Below, piece by piece: positions 25,346 to 34,700 of a stretch of 44,390 nt of DNA (its first letter is position 1; the number at the start of each line of letters is the position of its first letter). The DNA is taken from NCBI GenBank assembly GCA_002172675.1, contig NETF01000181.1, positions 1 through 44,390 of the forward strand. The letters are read 5' to 3'. The stretch comes from an unicellular cyanobacterium SU3 (lineage in GTDB: Bacteria > Cyanobacteriota > Cyanobacteriia > Cyanobacteriales > Microcystaceae). The position numbers were made by a program, and so were the translations under genes. The notes below the pieces were generated by a model, which saw only the letters and a program-made list of their open reading frames with translations, made no database searches and was not told the DNA's origin.

Positions 25346-27817
25346 ATGAAATTTACCAGAAGATTTTTATTAAGTTTAAGTACAGTTGTTTTTTATGGAC
25401 TTTGGCAAAAATATTATTCAAAACCCATTTTATCCCAAAATTCTGTAAATAATAATAATCTAACGATTCCAGGAATTGATCCGAAACCCCAAAAACCGAA
25501 AATTATAAATATTGAACCATCTAAAAAAATAATTACTAATGATCTAATTGAACCTGTTAAATTTATTAATGATACTGTTACTAATAAATGGTTATATAAA
25601 ACACCGATTATCCCAGGAGAAGGTAAAAAACTCGTTGATCTTATTCAAAATAAAAACCAAGAGATTTTAGAGACCTTAGAAAAATTACCACAAGATCAAA
25701 TCATTACTAATAGTTTTCCTGATTTTACTGATGCTATTGACTTGAAAAAACTAGGAAATAATAAGCCTAAAATTTCTTCTTTATTTTATACAGTAATGTC
25801 CTTTGATAAACCTCAATTACTAAGAGTGTGTCATGGGGCGATCGGATTAAATGTAAAGGCTACTTTTTGGATAAATAATCAACCTGTTCAACATGGAGAA
25901 TTAATTAGAGTTAATCAGGGACTTTACCCAATAATTATTGAAGCTTATCATGGTGAAAGAACAGAATGGTTGCCTTGGAAATTAGCTTATTTAGCTCCTC
26001 GTTTTACCATTATTACAGAAACAGAAATAGAAGAAGTTTATCAATGGCAACTAAGTGAATGGCAACAAACAATAGACATGGCAAAAGCGAATGACGATCG
26101 CTTATTAGCTGCTGTTCAATTTGATAATAAAACCATTCGCGGAAAAGACGGATATTTTCAAGTTGGACAGAGTCTAAATGGTAAATGGTGGTTCATTGAT
26201 CCCCAAGGAAAAGCCTTTTATCATAAAGGTTGTACAGGGTTAAATGCAGGAGGAATGGGAGGAAGAAGAGCTAACTTACCCCCTGTTCCTAAAAACACCG
26301 TTAAAACCTGGGTTAACTATCTCGAAGAATGGGGTTTCAATGCCATGGGTGCTTGGACAACTTCAGAATTTTTTGACCAAAATATGCCCTTTACAGAAAT
26401 CATAGAAACCTATTACGAAAAACCCTGGTTAGTCACTAAATTTCCCGACGTTTGGGATTCTAAATGGATAGAAAATGTTGATAAAAAATGTCAAAAACTT
26501 TGCACGCCTTTGAAAAATAATAAAATGCTGTTAGGGTATTTTTTAGATAACGAAAGGGGGTTTATGGAAATGATAAATAGTAATGAAACAATTATGGCAA
26601 ATGCTCCCACGTATCGCTATGACGGACCGATAAAATCTGATGAATTTGAGTTGCCAGCAGAACCCAAATTAAACCCGAAAGGCATTGGTCTACTACAATT
26701 TTGTTTAAGTCAAAAACAAGAGGTTCCTGCTGCTCAAAAAGCTTGGAAATTTGTTCTAGATCGTTATTCTTCCTTAGAAAAGTTAGGTCAAGCATGGCAA
26801 ATTAATATTACCTCAAAAGAAAGTATAAAAGAATTAAGCATCAGAGAAGAAATACTAATATCCGATAATTATCAAAAAGATAACTATCAGTTTATTAAAC
26901 AATGGGTAGAACAATATTATCGAATTTGTACGGAGAAAATCAAAAAATATGATCCCAATCATTTAATTTTAGGCTGTCGTTGGGGAGGCACTCCAGGAAA
27001 AGCAGTCTTGGAAGTAGAAAAAAAATGGGCTGACATAGTTTCTCGTAATAACTATCGAGCTAACTTTTATGAACTCTTTGATGAGTTTTATCAAGAAGTT
27101 AAACGTCCTATTTTAAATGGGGAATTTAGCACATGGACTGATCACTACACTTTATTTAGAAATCCCATTGAACCTCCAGGGGGTTATAAACCAGAAACAC
27201 GACAAAAAATTAAAGCCAGTGAAACGATGAATCGTCTTTTTTCTCATCCAGGAGTATTAGGTTATACTCAATATCGTTGGCATGGAAGATATGGTAAATT
27301 GTGGAATGAGAAGCCTATATTCAATGTTATTAACCCATTAAGGCAAGCTAATTATCGAGCAGTTTCTATAGCAACCTTTTGGGATCAGCCGCCTCAAAAA
27401 ATCCAGCAACCGCTTAAAGGACAAATTTTTGTTACCCTACTGGATAGCCAAATAACCAAACAAACCTTAAAACCTGCTAAAATTGAAGATAAGCCTAGTT
27501 TTAAAATTATTAGAAACCATTTAGCAATAGGATTAGTTTGTGAAAATGACAAATGGCAAAAAAGAGTCTATGGCGACGGAATTAAAGGAGAAGTGATTGA
27601 CAGCAAAATTGAGCAAAATAATTATCAATTAACCATTAAAATCCAAACGTTTCCCACCTTATTTAGTGACACCCAAGCAGAAGCAAACTATCAATTAACA
27701 CTGGTGCGTCATCAGACAAAATTAGAAGGAACCTTCACCGGAAGTTATAATCAAGAAAAAGTTGCAGGTAGAGCGATCGCTTATGTTCATCGTCCTGTCA
27801 CTACAGTGAGATATTAG
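25346..27817 (+). CDS. Agarase-like glycoside hydrolase (clan GH-A)
   Basis: An 823-residue protein. It has an N-terminal export-like segment (KFTRRFLLSLSTVVFYGLW), a linker, a beta-sandwich-like domain (about 130-240) and a TIM-barrel hydrolase (about 260-650). The barrel opens GKWWFIDPQGKAFYHKGCTG, as in agarase-annotated GH50-like enzymes. Likely catalytic residues are Glu403 in LGYFLDNERGF (acid/base) and Glu593 in PILNGEFSTW (nucleophile), typical of clan GH-A. The C-terminal 170 residues are another beta-rich domain. The substrate is unproven; agar-like galactan is only a family hint. It may be co-transcribed with the PEP-CTERM gene. Confidence 0.75.
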   Translation: MKFTRRFLLSLSTVVFYGLWQKYYSKPILSQNSVNNNNLTIPGIDPKPQKPKIINIEPSKKIITNDLIEPVKFINDTVTNKWLYKTPIIPGEGKKLVDLIQNKNQEILETLEKLPQDQIITNSFPDFTDAIDLKKLGNNKPKISSLFYTVMSFDKPQLLRVCHGAIGLNVKATFWINNQPVQHGELIRVNQGLYPIIIEAYHGERTEWLPWKLAYLAPRFTIITETEIEEVYQWQLSEWQQTIDMAKANDDRLLAAVQFDNKTIRGKDGYFQVGQSLNGKWWFIDPQGKAFYHKGCTGLNAGGMGGRRANLPPVPKNTVKTWVNYLEEWGFNAMGAWTTSEFFDQNMPFTEIIETYYEKPWLVTKFPDVWDSKWIENVDKKCQKLCTPLKNNKMLLGYFLDNERGFMEMINSNETIMANAPTYRYDGPIKSDEFELPAEPKLNPKGIGLLQFCLSQKQEVPAAQKAWKFVLDRYSSLEKLGQAWQINITSKESIKELSIREEILISDNYQKDNYQFIKQWVEQYYRICTEKIKKYDPNHLILGCRWGGTPGKAVLEVEKKWADIVSRNNYRANFYELFDEFYQEVKRPILNGEFSTWTDHYTLFRNPIEPPGGYKPETRQKIKASETMNRLFSHPGVLGYTQYRWHGRYGKLWNEKPIFNVINPLRQANYRAVSIATFWDQPPQKIQQPLKGQIFVTLLDSQITKQTLKPAKIEDKPSFKIIRNHLAIGLVCENDKWQKRVYGDGIKGEVIDSKIEQNNYQLTIKIQTFPTLFSDTQAEANYQLTLVRHQTKLEGTFTGSYNQEKVAGRAIAYVHRPVTTVRY

Positions 27818-27872
27818 AGACATATCTGGGAATACTAATCCTAGACATCGTAAAACGGCAAAAGACTTAAAG

Positions 27873-28655
27873 ATGTTAACATACCCTTCCGCTTCTCAAC
27901 CCGCTACTTCCCAGCGTCGTATTGTTATTGGTGACGTTCATGGTCATTATGACACCCTAAATCTTCTTTTAGAAGCGATCGCACTTAACCAAGATGATCA
28001 AGTTTACTTTTTAGGGGACTTAATTGATCGTGGGCCCCAAAGTTCTCAAGTAGTAGACTTGGTCATGAAACAGAACTACCACTGTTTACTAGGGAATCAT
28101 GAATATATGCTTCTCGAAACCGTTGGTAAAGGAGAAATCAATAGTCATCAATTGCAAGGATGGTTATATGGAGGAGGTTATTCTACTCTAGTTAGTTATG
28201 ATCATCATATTCCCGAAGAGCATATCAACTGGATAAAAACCTTACCAACCTATTTAGACTTAGGGGATGTGTGGTTAGTTCATGGAGGAATTGATCCTAA
28301 CATCCCTTTAGAAGAGCAAACCGCGCAACAGTTTTGCTGGATGAGAGACGAGTTTCATGCTATGGATAAACCCTATTTTGAGGATAAATTAATTATTACT
28401 GGTCATACGATTACCTTTACCTTTCCGGGAATCTTACCAGGAAAATTAGTAGCCGGAGAGGGATGGTTAGATATTGATACCGGTGCTTATCATCCCCAAA
28501 GTGGTTGGTTAAGCGCATTAGATTTAAGCACCGAAACCGTTTATCAAGTTCATCGTCAACACAAAACTAAGCGCATTCTTCCTTTAGCTGAAGCAGTGGT
28601 TAAAATTGATCCGTCTGTAGTTAGAGCAAAACGAGCCAGACAAAAGGTATCTTAA
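27873..28655 (+). CDS. PPP-family metallophosphatase
   Basis: A 260-residue serine/threonine-phosphatase-like protein. All PPP metal motifs are in order: GDVHG (residues 21-25), GDLIDRG (48-54), GNHE (75-78), VHGGID and the late TGHT. Bacterial members include PrpA/PrpB-type protein phosphatases and ApaH-type dinucleotide hydrolases; the short length and spacing fit the former better, but the substrate is not known. It is cytoplasmic. It stands 55 bases after the glycoside hydrolase and could be in the same transcript. Confidence 0.88.
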   Translation: MLTYPSASQPATSQRRIVIGDVHGHYDTLNLLLEAIALNQDDQVYFLGDLIDRGPQSSQVVDLVMKQNYHCLLGNHEYMLLETVGKGEINSHQLQGWLYGGGYSTLVSYDHHIPEEHINWIKTLPTYLDLGDVWLVHGGIDPNIPLEEQTAQQFCWMRDEFHAMDKPYFEDKLIITGHTITFTFPGILPGKLVAGEGWLDIDTGAYHPQSGWLSALDLSTETVYQVHRQHKTKRILPLAEAVVKIDPSVVRAKRARQKVS

Positions 28656-28734
28656 AACGAGTGTGAGAGATTAACAGACATAATGCTGTAGAATTGGATA
28701 AGTCTTCGACAAATCCCCTTATTCTCGCTAAAAT

Positions 28735-29565
28735 ATGTTAGTTAAAAAAAGAATTGATTATTATCCTATTACCATAATTTTGTTAGTTTTGGGGATAGAT
28801 TTAATTGTTTTTCTGTTTAGTCCCTCACCCTTATTACCGATTATCTGGATGCTCATCAGTCTTAATATTAAAGGATGGATTTGTAGTTGGAATCATAATC
28901 ATCAACATTATAATTTTTTTGCTGTACCTTGGGCTAATCGTTTCATTGAATTGGTAATGGGTTTGCACACAGGAATTGTTGGAGAAGCATGGGTTCTGCA
29001 TCATACCCTTGGTCATCATCTCAATTATTTAGATCAATCTAAAGATGAATCTGCCTGGAAAACGTCTCAAGGTCGATTAATGTCTCGTTTAGAATATACC
29101 TTTAAAGTAGGTTTCATGGCATATCCTACAGCCTTGAAAGTGGGAAAGCAGCATCCTAAATCTCGTAATAAACTGATTCAAAATATAGTCTTAACTGTTT
29201 TAATTTTGGGCTTATTATTCTACATTAATTGGCTAAATACATTGATTATTTTTATTGCACCGATGATCATTTTGTTATTCATGGTTGTCTATGAAACTTA
29301 TTATCATCATGCAGGATTAGATGAGTTAGACCCGTATCAAGCAAGTTATAATATTACAGATCCCTGGTACAACTTTTTTACCTGTAATTTAGGTTATCAT
29401 ACCGCTCATCATCTTCAATGTGGTAAACATTGGAGTCAGTTACCTGAGTTACACCAAAACATTAAACACAGAATTCCCCCTCATTTGTATAGAAAAGCAG
29501 GTTTTCCCTTTAGTTTAATGACAAAAATTGAGCAGCAAGTTTCACAACGTTTCTCAACCAATTAA
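28735..29565 (+). CDS. Membrane fatty acid desaturase family protein
   Basis: A 276-residue integral membrane protein with four hydrophobic helices and the di-iron histidine boxes: HNHQHYN (about 53-59), HHTLGHH (about 87-93) and YHTAHH (about 221-226). A further YYHHAG is present. The length is short for the acyl-lipid desaturases DesA-DesD, so a related hydroxylase or ketolase-type enzyme is possible. No substrate can be assigned. A terminator-like hairpin follows. Confidence 0.82.
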   Translation: MLVKKRIDYYPITIILLVLGIDLIVFLFSPSPLLPIIWMLISLNIKGWICSWNHNHQHYNFFAVPWANRFIELVMGLHTGIVGEAWVLHHTLGHHLNYLDQSKDESAWKTSQGRLMSRLEYTFKVGFMAYPTALKVGKQHPKSRNKLIQNIVLTVLILGLLFYINWLNTLIIFIAPMIILLFMVVYETYYHHAGLDELDPYQASYNITDPWYNFFTCNLGYHTAHHLQCGKHWSQLPELHQNIKHRIPPHLYRKAGFPFSLMTKIEQQVSQRFSTN

Positions 29566-29588
29566 TCACGTCAAGGTATTATAAATTG

Positions 29589-29625
29589 AAGTCGGGATGA
29601 AAAATTATTTGTCTCGACTTTTAAT
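29589..29625 (+). terminator. Rho-independent terminator-like hairpin after desaturase
   Basis: AAGTCGGGA (29589-29597) pairs with TCTCGACTT (29612-29620), one wobble pair, 14-base loop, followed by TTAATT. It starts 24 bases after the desaturase stop. Confidence 0.55.
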
Positions 29626-29630
29626 TATAT

Positions 29631-30209
29631 TTATATATCATACAGCAGTTTAAACCAGTTAACAAATAGTTGTGCTTTCGGGTTAGTTGCCACTAAAAAC
29701 TTTTTTTTGATAGCATCATGTAATTGTTTTCCTGGTTCTTTTTGCCATGCTAACCAAGTATGAATATAAGCTTTATCGGTGTAAGTTTCTCTAAAAGGTG
29801 CATTATTTTTTTTGACTTTTTGTACTGTTTCTTTTGCATATTGCCAAAGATGATTAGTTTCATCGGGTACTAAATATTCTAAAAATGTTTCTAACATCCC
29901 TCTCATTTTATTATCTGGCATCATCCAAATACCAAACTTTAAGCTTTTATTATTATAATCGAAGTCATGAATTAAACCCGTTTCTGGTAATTGTTCGGGA
30001 ATATTTGGAATAGTTGGTAAGCAAACATTACGAATACTTTGCCATCGTTGGGAAGGGTTAGCATCCGCATCAACAATAATTCCTAAAGAAATTAATCCTT
30101 TTTCTTCTAATTCTGTGTAAATAACATCTTTATCGAGTAAATTATCAATTCCATCTAACTCTTTAATTTTAATAATAGCTGTCTCTTTATTTAGGATATT
30201 AACACAGTA
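29631..30209 (-). pseudogene. 5'-truncated DUF3226 (TOPRIM-like) protein
   Basis: The frame is open from a TAA at 30210-30212 to the stop at 29631, 192 codons, but the first ATG comes only after about 95 codons. The start-less part encodes conserved DUF3226 sequence: KIKELDGIDNLL, the TOPRIM-type GIIVDADANPSQRWQSIRN and FGIWMMPDNKMRGMLETF. The N-terminal segment that should carry the LLVEGxDD motif with the catalytic Glu is missing. A shorter product from the internal ATG (29924) would lack both metal motifs. DUF3226 genes often follow an AAA ATPase gene in OLD-like defence pairs; no ATPase is here. Confidence 0.75.
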
Positions 30210-30248
30210 TTATACATAGTTTTATAATTTAAAGACTAAATTAATTTA

Positions 30249-30866
30249 TTAATCATGTTTAAATTGATCAATACTACTAGACAAAATTCCTAAAATTTTA
30301 TTCAGATCAGACAAATAATATTCAGTTAAATCAATATAAACCTTAGCATCTTCTAACTTCAAAAAACGCCAGTTTGTCCCTGAAGTAACTACCCCTAAAA
30401 TCATAGAAATATTATTGTTTTCTTTTTGATTAAAAATTTTTGCCGCTAGCATTTCAGCAATACATTGACCTAACCCTGCATTCAAGTCTTCTTTTTTTGC
30501 TTCTACCAAAGTAATAATAGGAGCAGAAATAATTAATTTTTCAGGAGAATGGGTAATTAAAAAATCACATACACCATTTAATTCTTGAGTTTCATCAACT
30601 GTAAAATTAATTCCAGAAAATAGGTTGATTTCGTTCGTAAAATGACGTTTTAATTCTACTAAAATAGGGGCAATAATCATCTCTGATCGTGCTTTTTCAC
30701 TATTACTAGCAATAGCAATAGGTAAATTATCTTGTAAAATTGTTTGTAACAGTTCACTACTATTAATCGGTTCAATATCTGCAAAAATACCAAGGTTTTC
30801 AACAGTAGTTAGATTAAATTTTTGTTTAACTTGCTCCAAAGTGAAATTACTGTAAGACATAAACAT
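30249..30866 (-). CDS. PD-(D/E)XK-nuclease-like protein
   Basis: A 205-residue protein of a type common and often multi-copy in cyanobacteria. The core suggests a PD-(D/E)XK fold: an N-terminal helix with conserved E (SEMIIAPILVELK), then GVCDFLI with the Asp, IITLVEAKKED with the E-x-K pair, and LGQCIAEMLAAKIF as the following helix. No partner or specificity domain is seen. It begins inside the tail of an Uma2 relic: GAGG lies 4-5 bases before the first ATG and about 10 before the second (Met3), so either may be used. Confidence 0.62.
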   Translation of the reverse strand: MFMSYSNFTLEQVKQKFNLTTVENLGIFADIEPINSSELLQTILQDNLPIAIASNSEKARSEMIIAPILVELKRHFTNEINLFSGINFTVDETQELNGVCDFLITHSPEKLIISAPIITLVEAKKEDLNAGLGQCIAEMLAAKIFNQKENNNISMILGVVTSGTNWRFLKLEDAKVYIDLTEYYLSDLNKILGILSSSIDQFKHD

Positions 30867-31068
30867 TAAACCTCTGATTGGAACTATAGTAAATGGTTAA
30901 ATTACCCGTAGCAAAAAAGTCCTCTCGATCTTGCCATAACCATTCTAAACATTCAATTAACAATAAAATTTGTCTTAGATGTAAATTACTTTCCACAGGA
31001 GGTTCATCACTCCAAAACTCACCTTGAGGAAAAATTATCTCATGTTCTTGGTTTGTAAAGTTGATGCG
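30847..31068 (-). pseudogene. Fragment of an Uma2-family (DUF820) nuclease gene
   Basis: The minus strand is open for 74 codons between two stops and encodes IIFPQGEFWSDEPPVESN, LHLRQILLLIECLEWLWQD and FFATGNLTIYYSSNQR, the typical first third of Uma2 proteins. No ATG starts it, and homology ends at NQR, exactly where the next gene's ribosome site begins. Both ends of the original gene are lost. Confidence 0.7.
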
Positions 31069-31182
31069 TTAGGAAAACGGCTAGATAATCAAGAATTTAT
31101 CAGTCGTGGTGTACTGATTGGTTTAATTGTTGCGTTATTAGGAGGTTTAGCCAAAATGTTCGGGTTTATAGGGACACCTTAA
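31042..31182 (+). other. Possible 46-residue membrane ORF or fragment
   Basis: ATG at 31042, TAA at 31180-31182. Residues 24-44 are hydrophobic (GVLIGLIVALLGGLAKMFGF). No good ribosome site precedes the ATG, and it overlaps the Uma2 relic on the other strand. It may be the 3' end of a lost membrane-protein gene. Confidence 0.25.
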
Positions 31183-31270
31183 TTACTAACACGGAAACAC
31201 TCATAATAGGGATCATCGTCATTATAATAGGTAAGCTAGAATACCCAAACAGCGATCGCTATATCTCAAT

Positions 31271-33493
31271 ATGAGTCAACAGCAACCCTTAAGCCAACTG
31301 TTAACCCAAGCAGTACAAAACTTGGTTAAATCAAACCCCAAGACACAGGTGTTAAAAAAAGGGGCAAAAATCCCAGAAATAAGGGTCAAAGAAAGCCCAA
31401 AAGAAAAACTTATCACCTACGCTTTAATTGGCGATCGCTATATCATTGGCCGGAGTTCGAGACACACCGACATCAAGGTACTCAACCCTATTGTCAGTCA
31501 AGTCCATTGTTCTTTGCATCGAGATCAAAAGAACCCCCGTCACTTCATTATTAAAGATGAAAACTCGACCAATGGCATTTATTTAGGCAAACGACGGGTT
31601 AAAAACTTATCCCTGCGTCATGGCGATACCCTTACCTTCGGACCACCAGAATTAAACGATATTGCCACCCTGACCTATCATAATCCACCGCCAAAATGGA
31701 TGCAGTGGCTACGATACGGTTTCTATGGCACCGGATCACTGATTACCCTATTAATAGTCTGGTTACTGTGGGAAACCAGCAAAATTAACGTTCATCCCTT
31801 ACCTTCAGGAGTTAGCGGTCCAGTGGTAGTTTACGCTAGGGATGGAGAAACCCCTTTGAGTCCCCTCAATGACGATCCTCACCACGAAATTGACCGTTTA
31901 AAGGACTTTTCTCCTCATTTGACCAAAGCAGTCATCGCCTCAGAAGATAGTCGCTTCTACTGGCATTTTGGCGTTGATCCCTACGGTATTTTAAGAGCGA
32001 TGGTAGTCAATTTTAAAGATGATGGTATTCGTCAAGGGGCCAGTACCCTCACCCAACAACTTGCCCGTAGTTTATTCCCAGAAGTGGGACGGGAAAACAC
32101 CGCTCAACGTAAAATTAGAGAGATTATTGTCGCCTTAAAATTAGAAGCGGTTTATAGTAAAGATTTTCTGCTCAGAACCTATCTTAACCGTGTTTATCTG
32201 GGTGTGGGTAACTATGGGTTTGAAGATGCGGCCCAATTTTATTTTGATAAGTCGGCCACTGAACTCGATATTGCCGAAGCAGCCACCCTCGTAGCGATGT
32301 TACCGGCCCCTAACTTATATAACCCAGTACAAGATTATGACACTTCGGTACAGTTAAGAAATCGAGTCATTGATCGCATGGCAACCTTGAGAATGATCTC
32401 CCCCGAAGAAGTAGCCCGGGCCAGGCGATCGCGCATTAACATCAGTCCCGAAGCCAGAAAAGCCTTAGCTAACAGTAAAGCCCCCTATTTCTACGCCCAC
32501 GTTTTCCAAGAGTTACGGCAGTTATTAGGGACAGAAATTGCTAAAGAAGGTAACTTTATTGTAGAAACTGGACTCGATTTAAACAGACAAGCATTAGCCG
32601 AAAAAAAGTTACAAGAAGCGGTTAAAACCCAAGGATCAACCTACGGCTTTTCTAACGGGGCCATGGTGACGTTAGATACTCGTACCGGGGAAATCTTAGC
32701 CCTAGTAGGCGGTACCGACTATAAACAAAGCCAGTTTAACCGCGCTACTCAAGCCAAACGACAGCCTGGATCAACCTTCAAACTGTTTCCTTATGCTGCA
32801 GCCCTAGAAAAAGGAATTTCTCCCGGAAAATCCTATAGTTGCAGTGGCATTAGATGGCAAGGTAGGGCTTATAAACCCTGTGAACGCAGTAGTGGCGCAA
32901 CGGATATGTATGGAGGGATGGCACAGTCAGAGAATACTATCGCCTTACAAGTAGCCAGAGAAGCCGGGTTAAACCGGGTGGTCGATGTTGCCCAACGGTT
33001 AGGGATCAAGTCTGAATTAGAAGCCGTTCCAGGGCTAGTTTTAGGGCAAAGTGAAGTCAGTGTTTTAGAAATGACGGGGGCCTATGCTGCTATGGCTAAC
33101 AACGGTGTATGGAACCGTCCCCACGCCATTCGTCGCATTTTAGACGGGGGGGACTGTACTAATAATGAGGACTGGCGTACTTGTCGAGAAATTTATAATT
33201 TTCAGACCGATAATAGTGCTAGACAACAGGCCATCTCTCCCCAAGTTGCCCAAACCATGACCCGTATGTTGCGAGGTGTCGTCAGTAATGGAACCGGCCG
33301 CGCTGCGAGTGTTGGGTTAGGGGAAGCAGGGAAAACCGGCACCACCGATCGCGCGGTTGATCTTTGGTTTATTGGCTATATTCCCCGTAATCACGTAGCT
33401 ACAGGGGTTTGGTTAGGGAATGACGATAATTCAGCTACAAAAGGCAGTAGTGGTCAAGCAGCAGCCCTCTGGGGAAACTATCATCGTCCTTAG
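31271..33493 (+). CDS. Class A penicillin-binding protein with N-terminal FHA domain
   Basis: A 740-residue bifunctional peptidoglycan synthase. Order: FHA domain (about 50-125; YIIGRSSRHTDI, NSTNGIYL, RHGDTLTFG), one membrane helix (about 150-168), GT51 glycosyltransferase (catalytic Glu225 in IASEDSRFYWHFG; QGASTLTQQLARSL), and transpeptidase with Ser501-x-x-Lys504 (PGSTFK), Ser553-x-Asn555 and Lys688-Thr-Gly (KTGTTD). All catalytic residues are present. The FHA domain faces the cytoplasm and binds phosphothreonine, suggesting control by a Ser/Thr kinase. Such FHA fusions occur in cyanobacteria. The gene stands alone. Confidence 0.95.
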   Translation: MSQQQPLSQLLTQAVQNLVKSNPKTQVLKKGAKIPEIRVKESPKEKLITYALIGDRYIIGRSSRHTDIKVLNPIVSQVHCSLHRDQKNPRHFIIKDENSTNGIYLGKRRVKNLSLRHGDTLTFGPPELNDIATLTYHNPPPKWMQWLRYGFYGTGSLITLLIVWLLWETSKINVHPLPSGVSGPVVVYARDGETPLSPLNDDPHHEIDRLKDFSPHLTKAVIASEDSRFYWHFGVDPYGILRAMVVNFKDDGIRQGASTLTQQLARSLFPEVGRENTAQRKIREIIVALKLEAVYSKDFLLRTYLNRVYLGVGNYGFEDAAQFYFDKSATELDIAEAATLVAMLPAPNLYNPVQDYDTSVQLRNRVIDRMATLRMISPEEVARARRSRINISPEARKALANSKAPYFYAHVFQELRQLLGTEIAKEGNFIVETGLDLNRQALAEKKLQEAVKTQGSTYGFSNGAMVTLDTRTGEILALVGGTDYKQSQFNRATQAKRQPGSTFKLFPYAAALEKGISPGKSYSCSGIRWQGRAYKPCERSSGATDMYGGMAQSENTIALQVAREAGLNRVVDVAQRLGIKSELEAVPGLVLGQSEVSVLEMTGAYAAMANNGVWNRPHAIRRILDGGDCTNNEDWRTCREIYNFQTDNSARQQAISPQVAQTMTRMLRGVVSNGTGRAASVGLGEAGKTGTTDRAVDLWFIGYIPRNHVATGVWLGNDDNSATKGSSGQAAALWGNYHRP

Positions 33494-33634
33494 TGATTTG
33501 AGTTCTGGGTTAGATCATATGCAAGGAAATAATGGGTATTTTATTATTAGCCTTTGAACTTATCGCGAATTCACGTTAAGTTACAAATCATTTAATTTTA
33601 TTTTTTATGATATTGTAACTATTCTCTTAAAATT

Positions 33635-34375
33635 ATGAATGTTTCTTCATCAATTTCAATAGTTTTATATACGTCTGTTTTAACTTTTTATCTGGTCTGG
33701 GGTTCTACCCTAATTCCTAAATTCTATCAGGCAATTTTTAATAAAATATTTGGTTTTAAAAATATTTTTCTGGTTATTCTTTATTATTTACCTTTCGTTT
33801 TAATTGATTATTTTCTACCCAATTATCTAGAACAATATACCTTAATATCCATTTATTTAAGCATTGGAATAATATCTTGGTTGGCTTTATTTTCAAATAT
33901 AAAATATAAAAATAACTTAGGTGAATTATTATTTACTTCTCGTTGCATACAAAGAAAACTTTATTTTACCATTCCATTAACATTGATCTGTTTATGGGTG
34001 ATTTATAAATATGTACTTGTTTTCTTTCAAGGCTCCGAATCAGCCTTTATACCAGAAATATTAGGAACACAAATCAATCCCTATTTATATTCTATTAGTC
34101 AACTTTTCATCCTCTTGTCCATAATGATTAACCTCCATCTAACTGGCTGGAATAAACTAGAAATTAGAAGTCAAGGTATTTGGTATGTTTCTGAAATTAT
34201 TTGGCAAGATATTGTCGGTTACGGTTGGTCAGAAGAAAAAAATAACCTCTTAATTATTAAACATCTTAATGGATATAAAAAAGAAATACAATCGAAAATC
34301 AAAATATACCCAAAAGAAAAAGAGCAGATCAATAATATTTTTTATGATAAATTGCAGATATTATCTGATAGTTAA
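33635..34375 (+). CDS. Integral membrane protein with DUF5673-like C-terminus
   Basis: A 246-residue protein with about five hydrophobic helices (residues 1-175) and a cytoplasmic tail. The tail (EIRSQGIWYVSEIIWQDIVGYGWSE, then LLIIKHLNGYKKEIQSKI) resembles the DUF5673 or YcxB-like membrane-adjacent domain, with the W-x-D-I-x-x-Y-x-W pattern. Function unknown. The composition is more AT-rich than that of the neighbouring PBP gene. It stands alone. Confidence 0.55.
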   Translation: MNVSSSISIVLYTSVLTFYLVWGSTLIPKFYQAIFNKIFGFKNIFLVILYYLPFVLIDYFLPNYLEQYTLISIYLSIGIISWLALFSNIKYKNNLGELLFTSRCIQRKLYFTIPLTLICLWVIYKYVLVFFQGSESAFIPEILGTQINPYLYSISQLFILLSIMINLHLTGWNKLEIRSQGIWYVSEIIWQDIVGYGWSEEKNNLLIIKHLNGYKKEIQSKIKIYPKEKEQINNIFYDKLQILSDS

Positions 34376-34700
34376 ACTCAAAAAAACTCCGATAAAAAAG
34401 CTAAAAAATAGCGTAAGTTTGGAGTAAAAAATTACTTTTTAAAAAGTCTTTATTGAATTTCTAGCTTATACCAAACTTATACCAATTCTAAAAAATAGCT
34501 CTTCGAGATAATATTGATTCTAAAAACTTAGACTATAGACATGACTGACTACAGCACTATCTGAGTGAGAATTTAAAATAATTGAGCAAAATTTAAGCGA
34601 TCGCTTCCACAAAATCCTAAAAATGCTGTTTGATATTTAGTTTACAAGCAATCTTTCGTGAGATACTATCTAGCTATCCACAAATTTACTGTATGACCCG
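34376..34700. other. Gap before the sulfotransferase cluster
   Basis: A 325-base, AT-rich gap with no gene seen. It holds an ACTCC/GGAGT pair (34386-34390 with 34421-34425) that may end the upstream gene, a 14-bp perfect palindrome ACTTTTTAAAAAGT at 34434-34447, a direct repeat of acttatacca near 34470-34490, and one HIP1 site. The promoter of the six-gene cluster should lie here; I could not fix it. Confidence 0.4.

Noticed and set aside
30847-31068. Uma2 fragment as a functional small protein
   Set aside because: It has no start codon and ends in unrelated sequence at the next gene's ribosome site.
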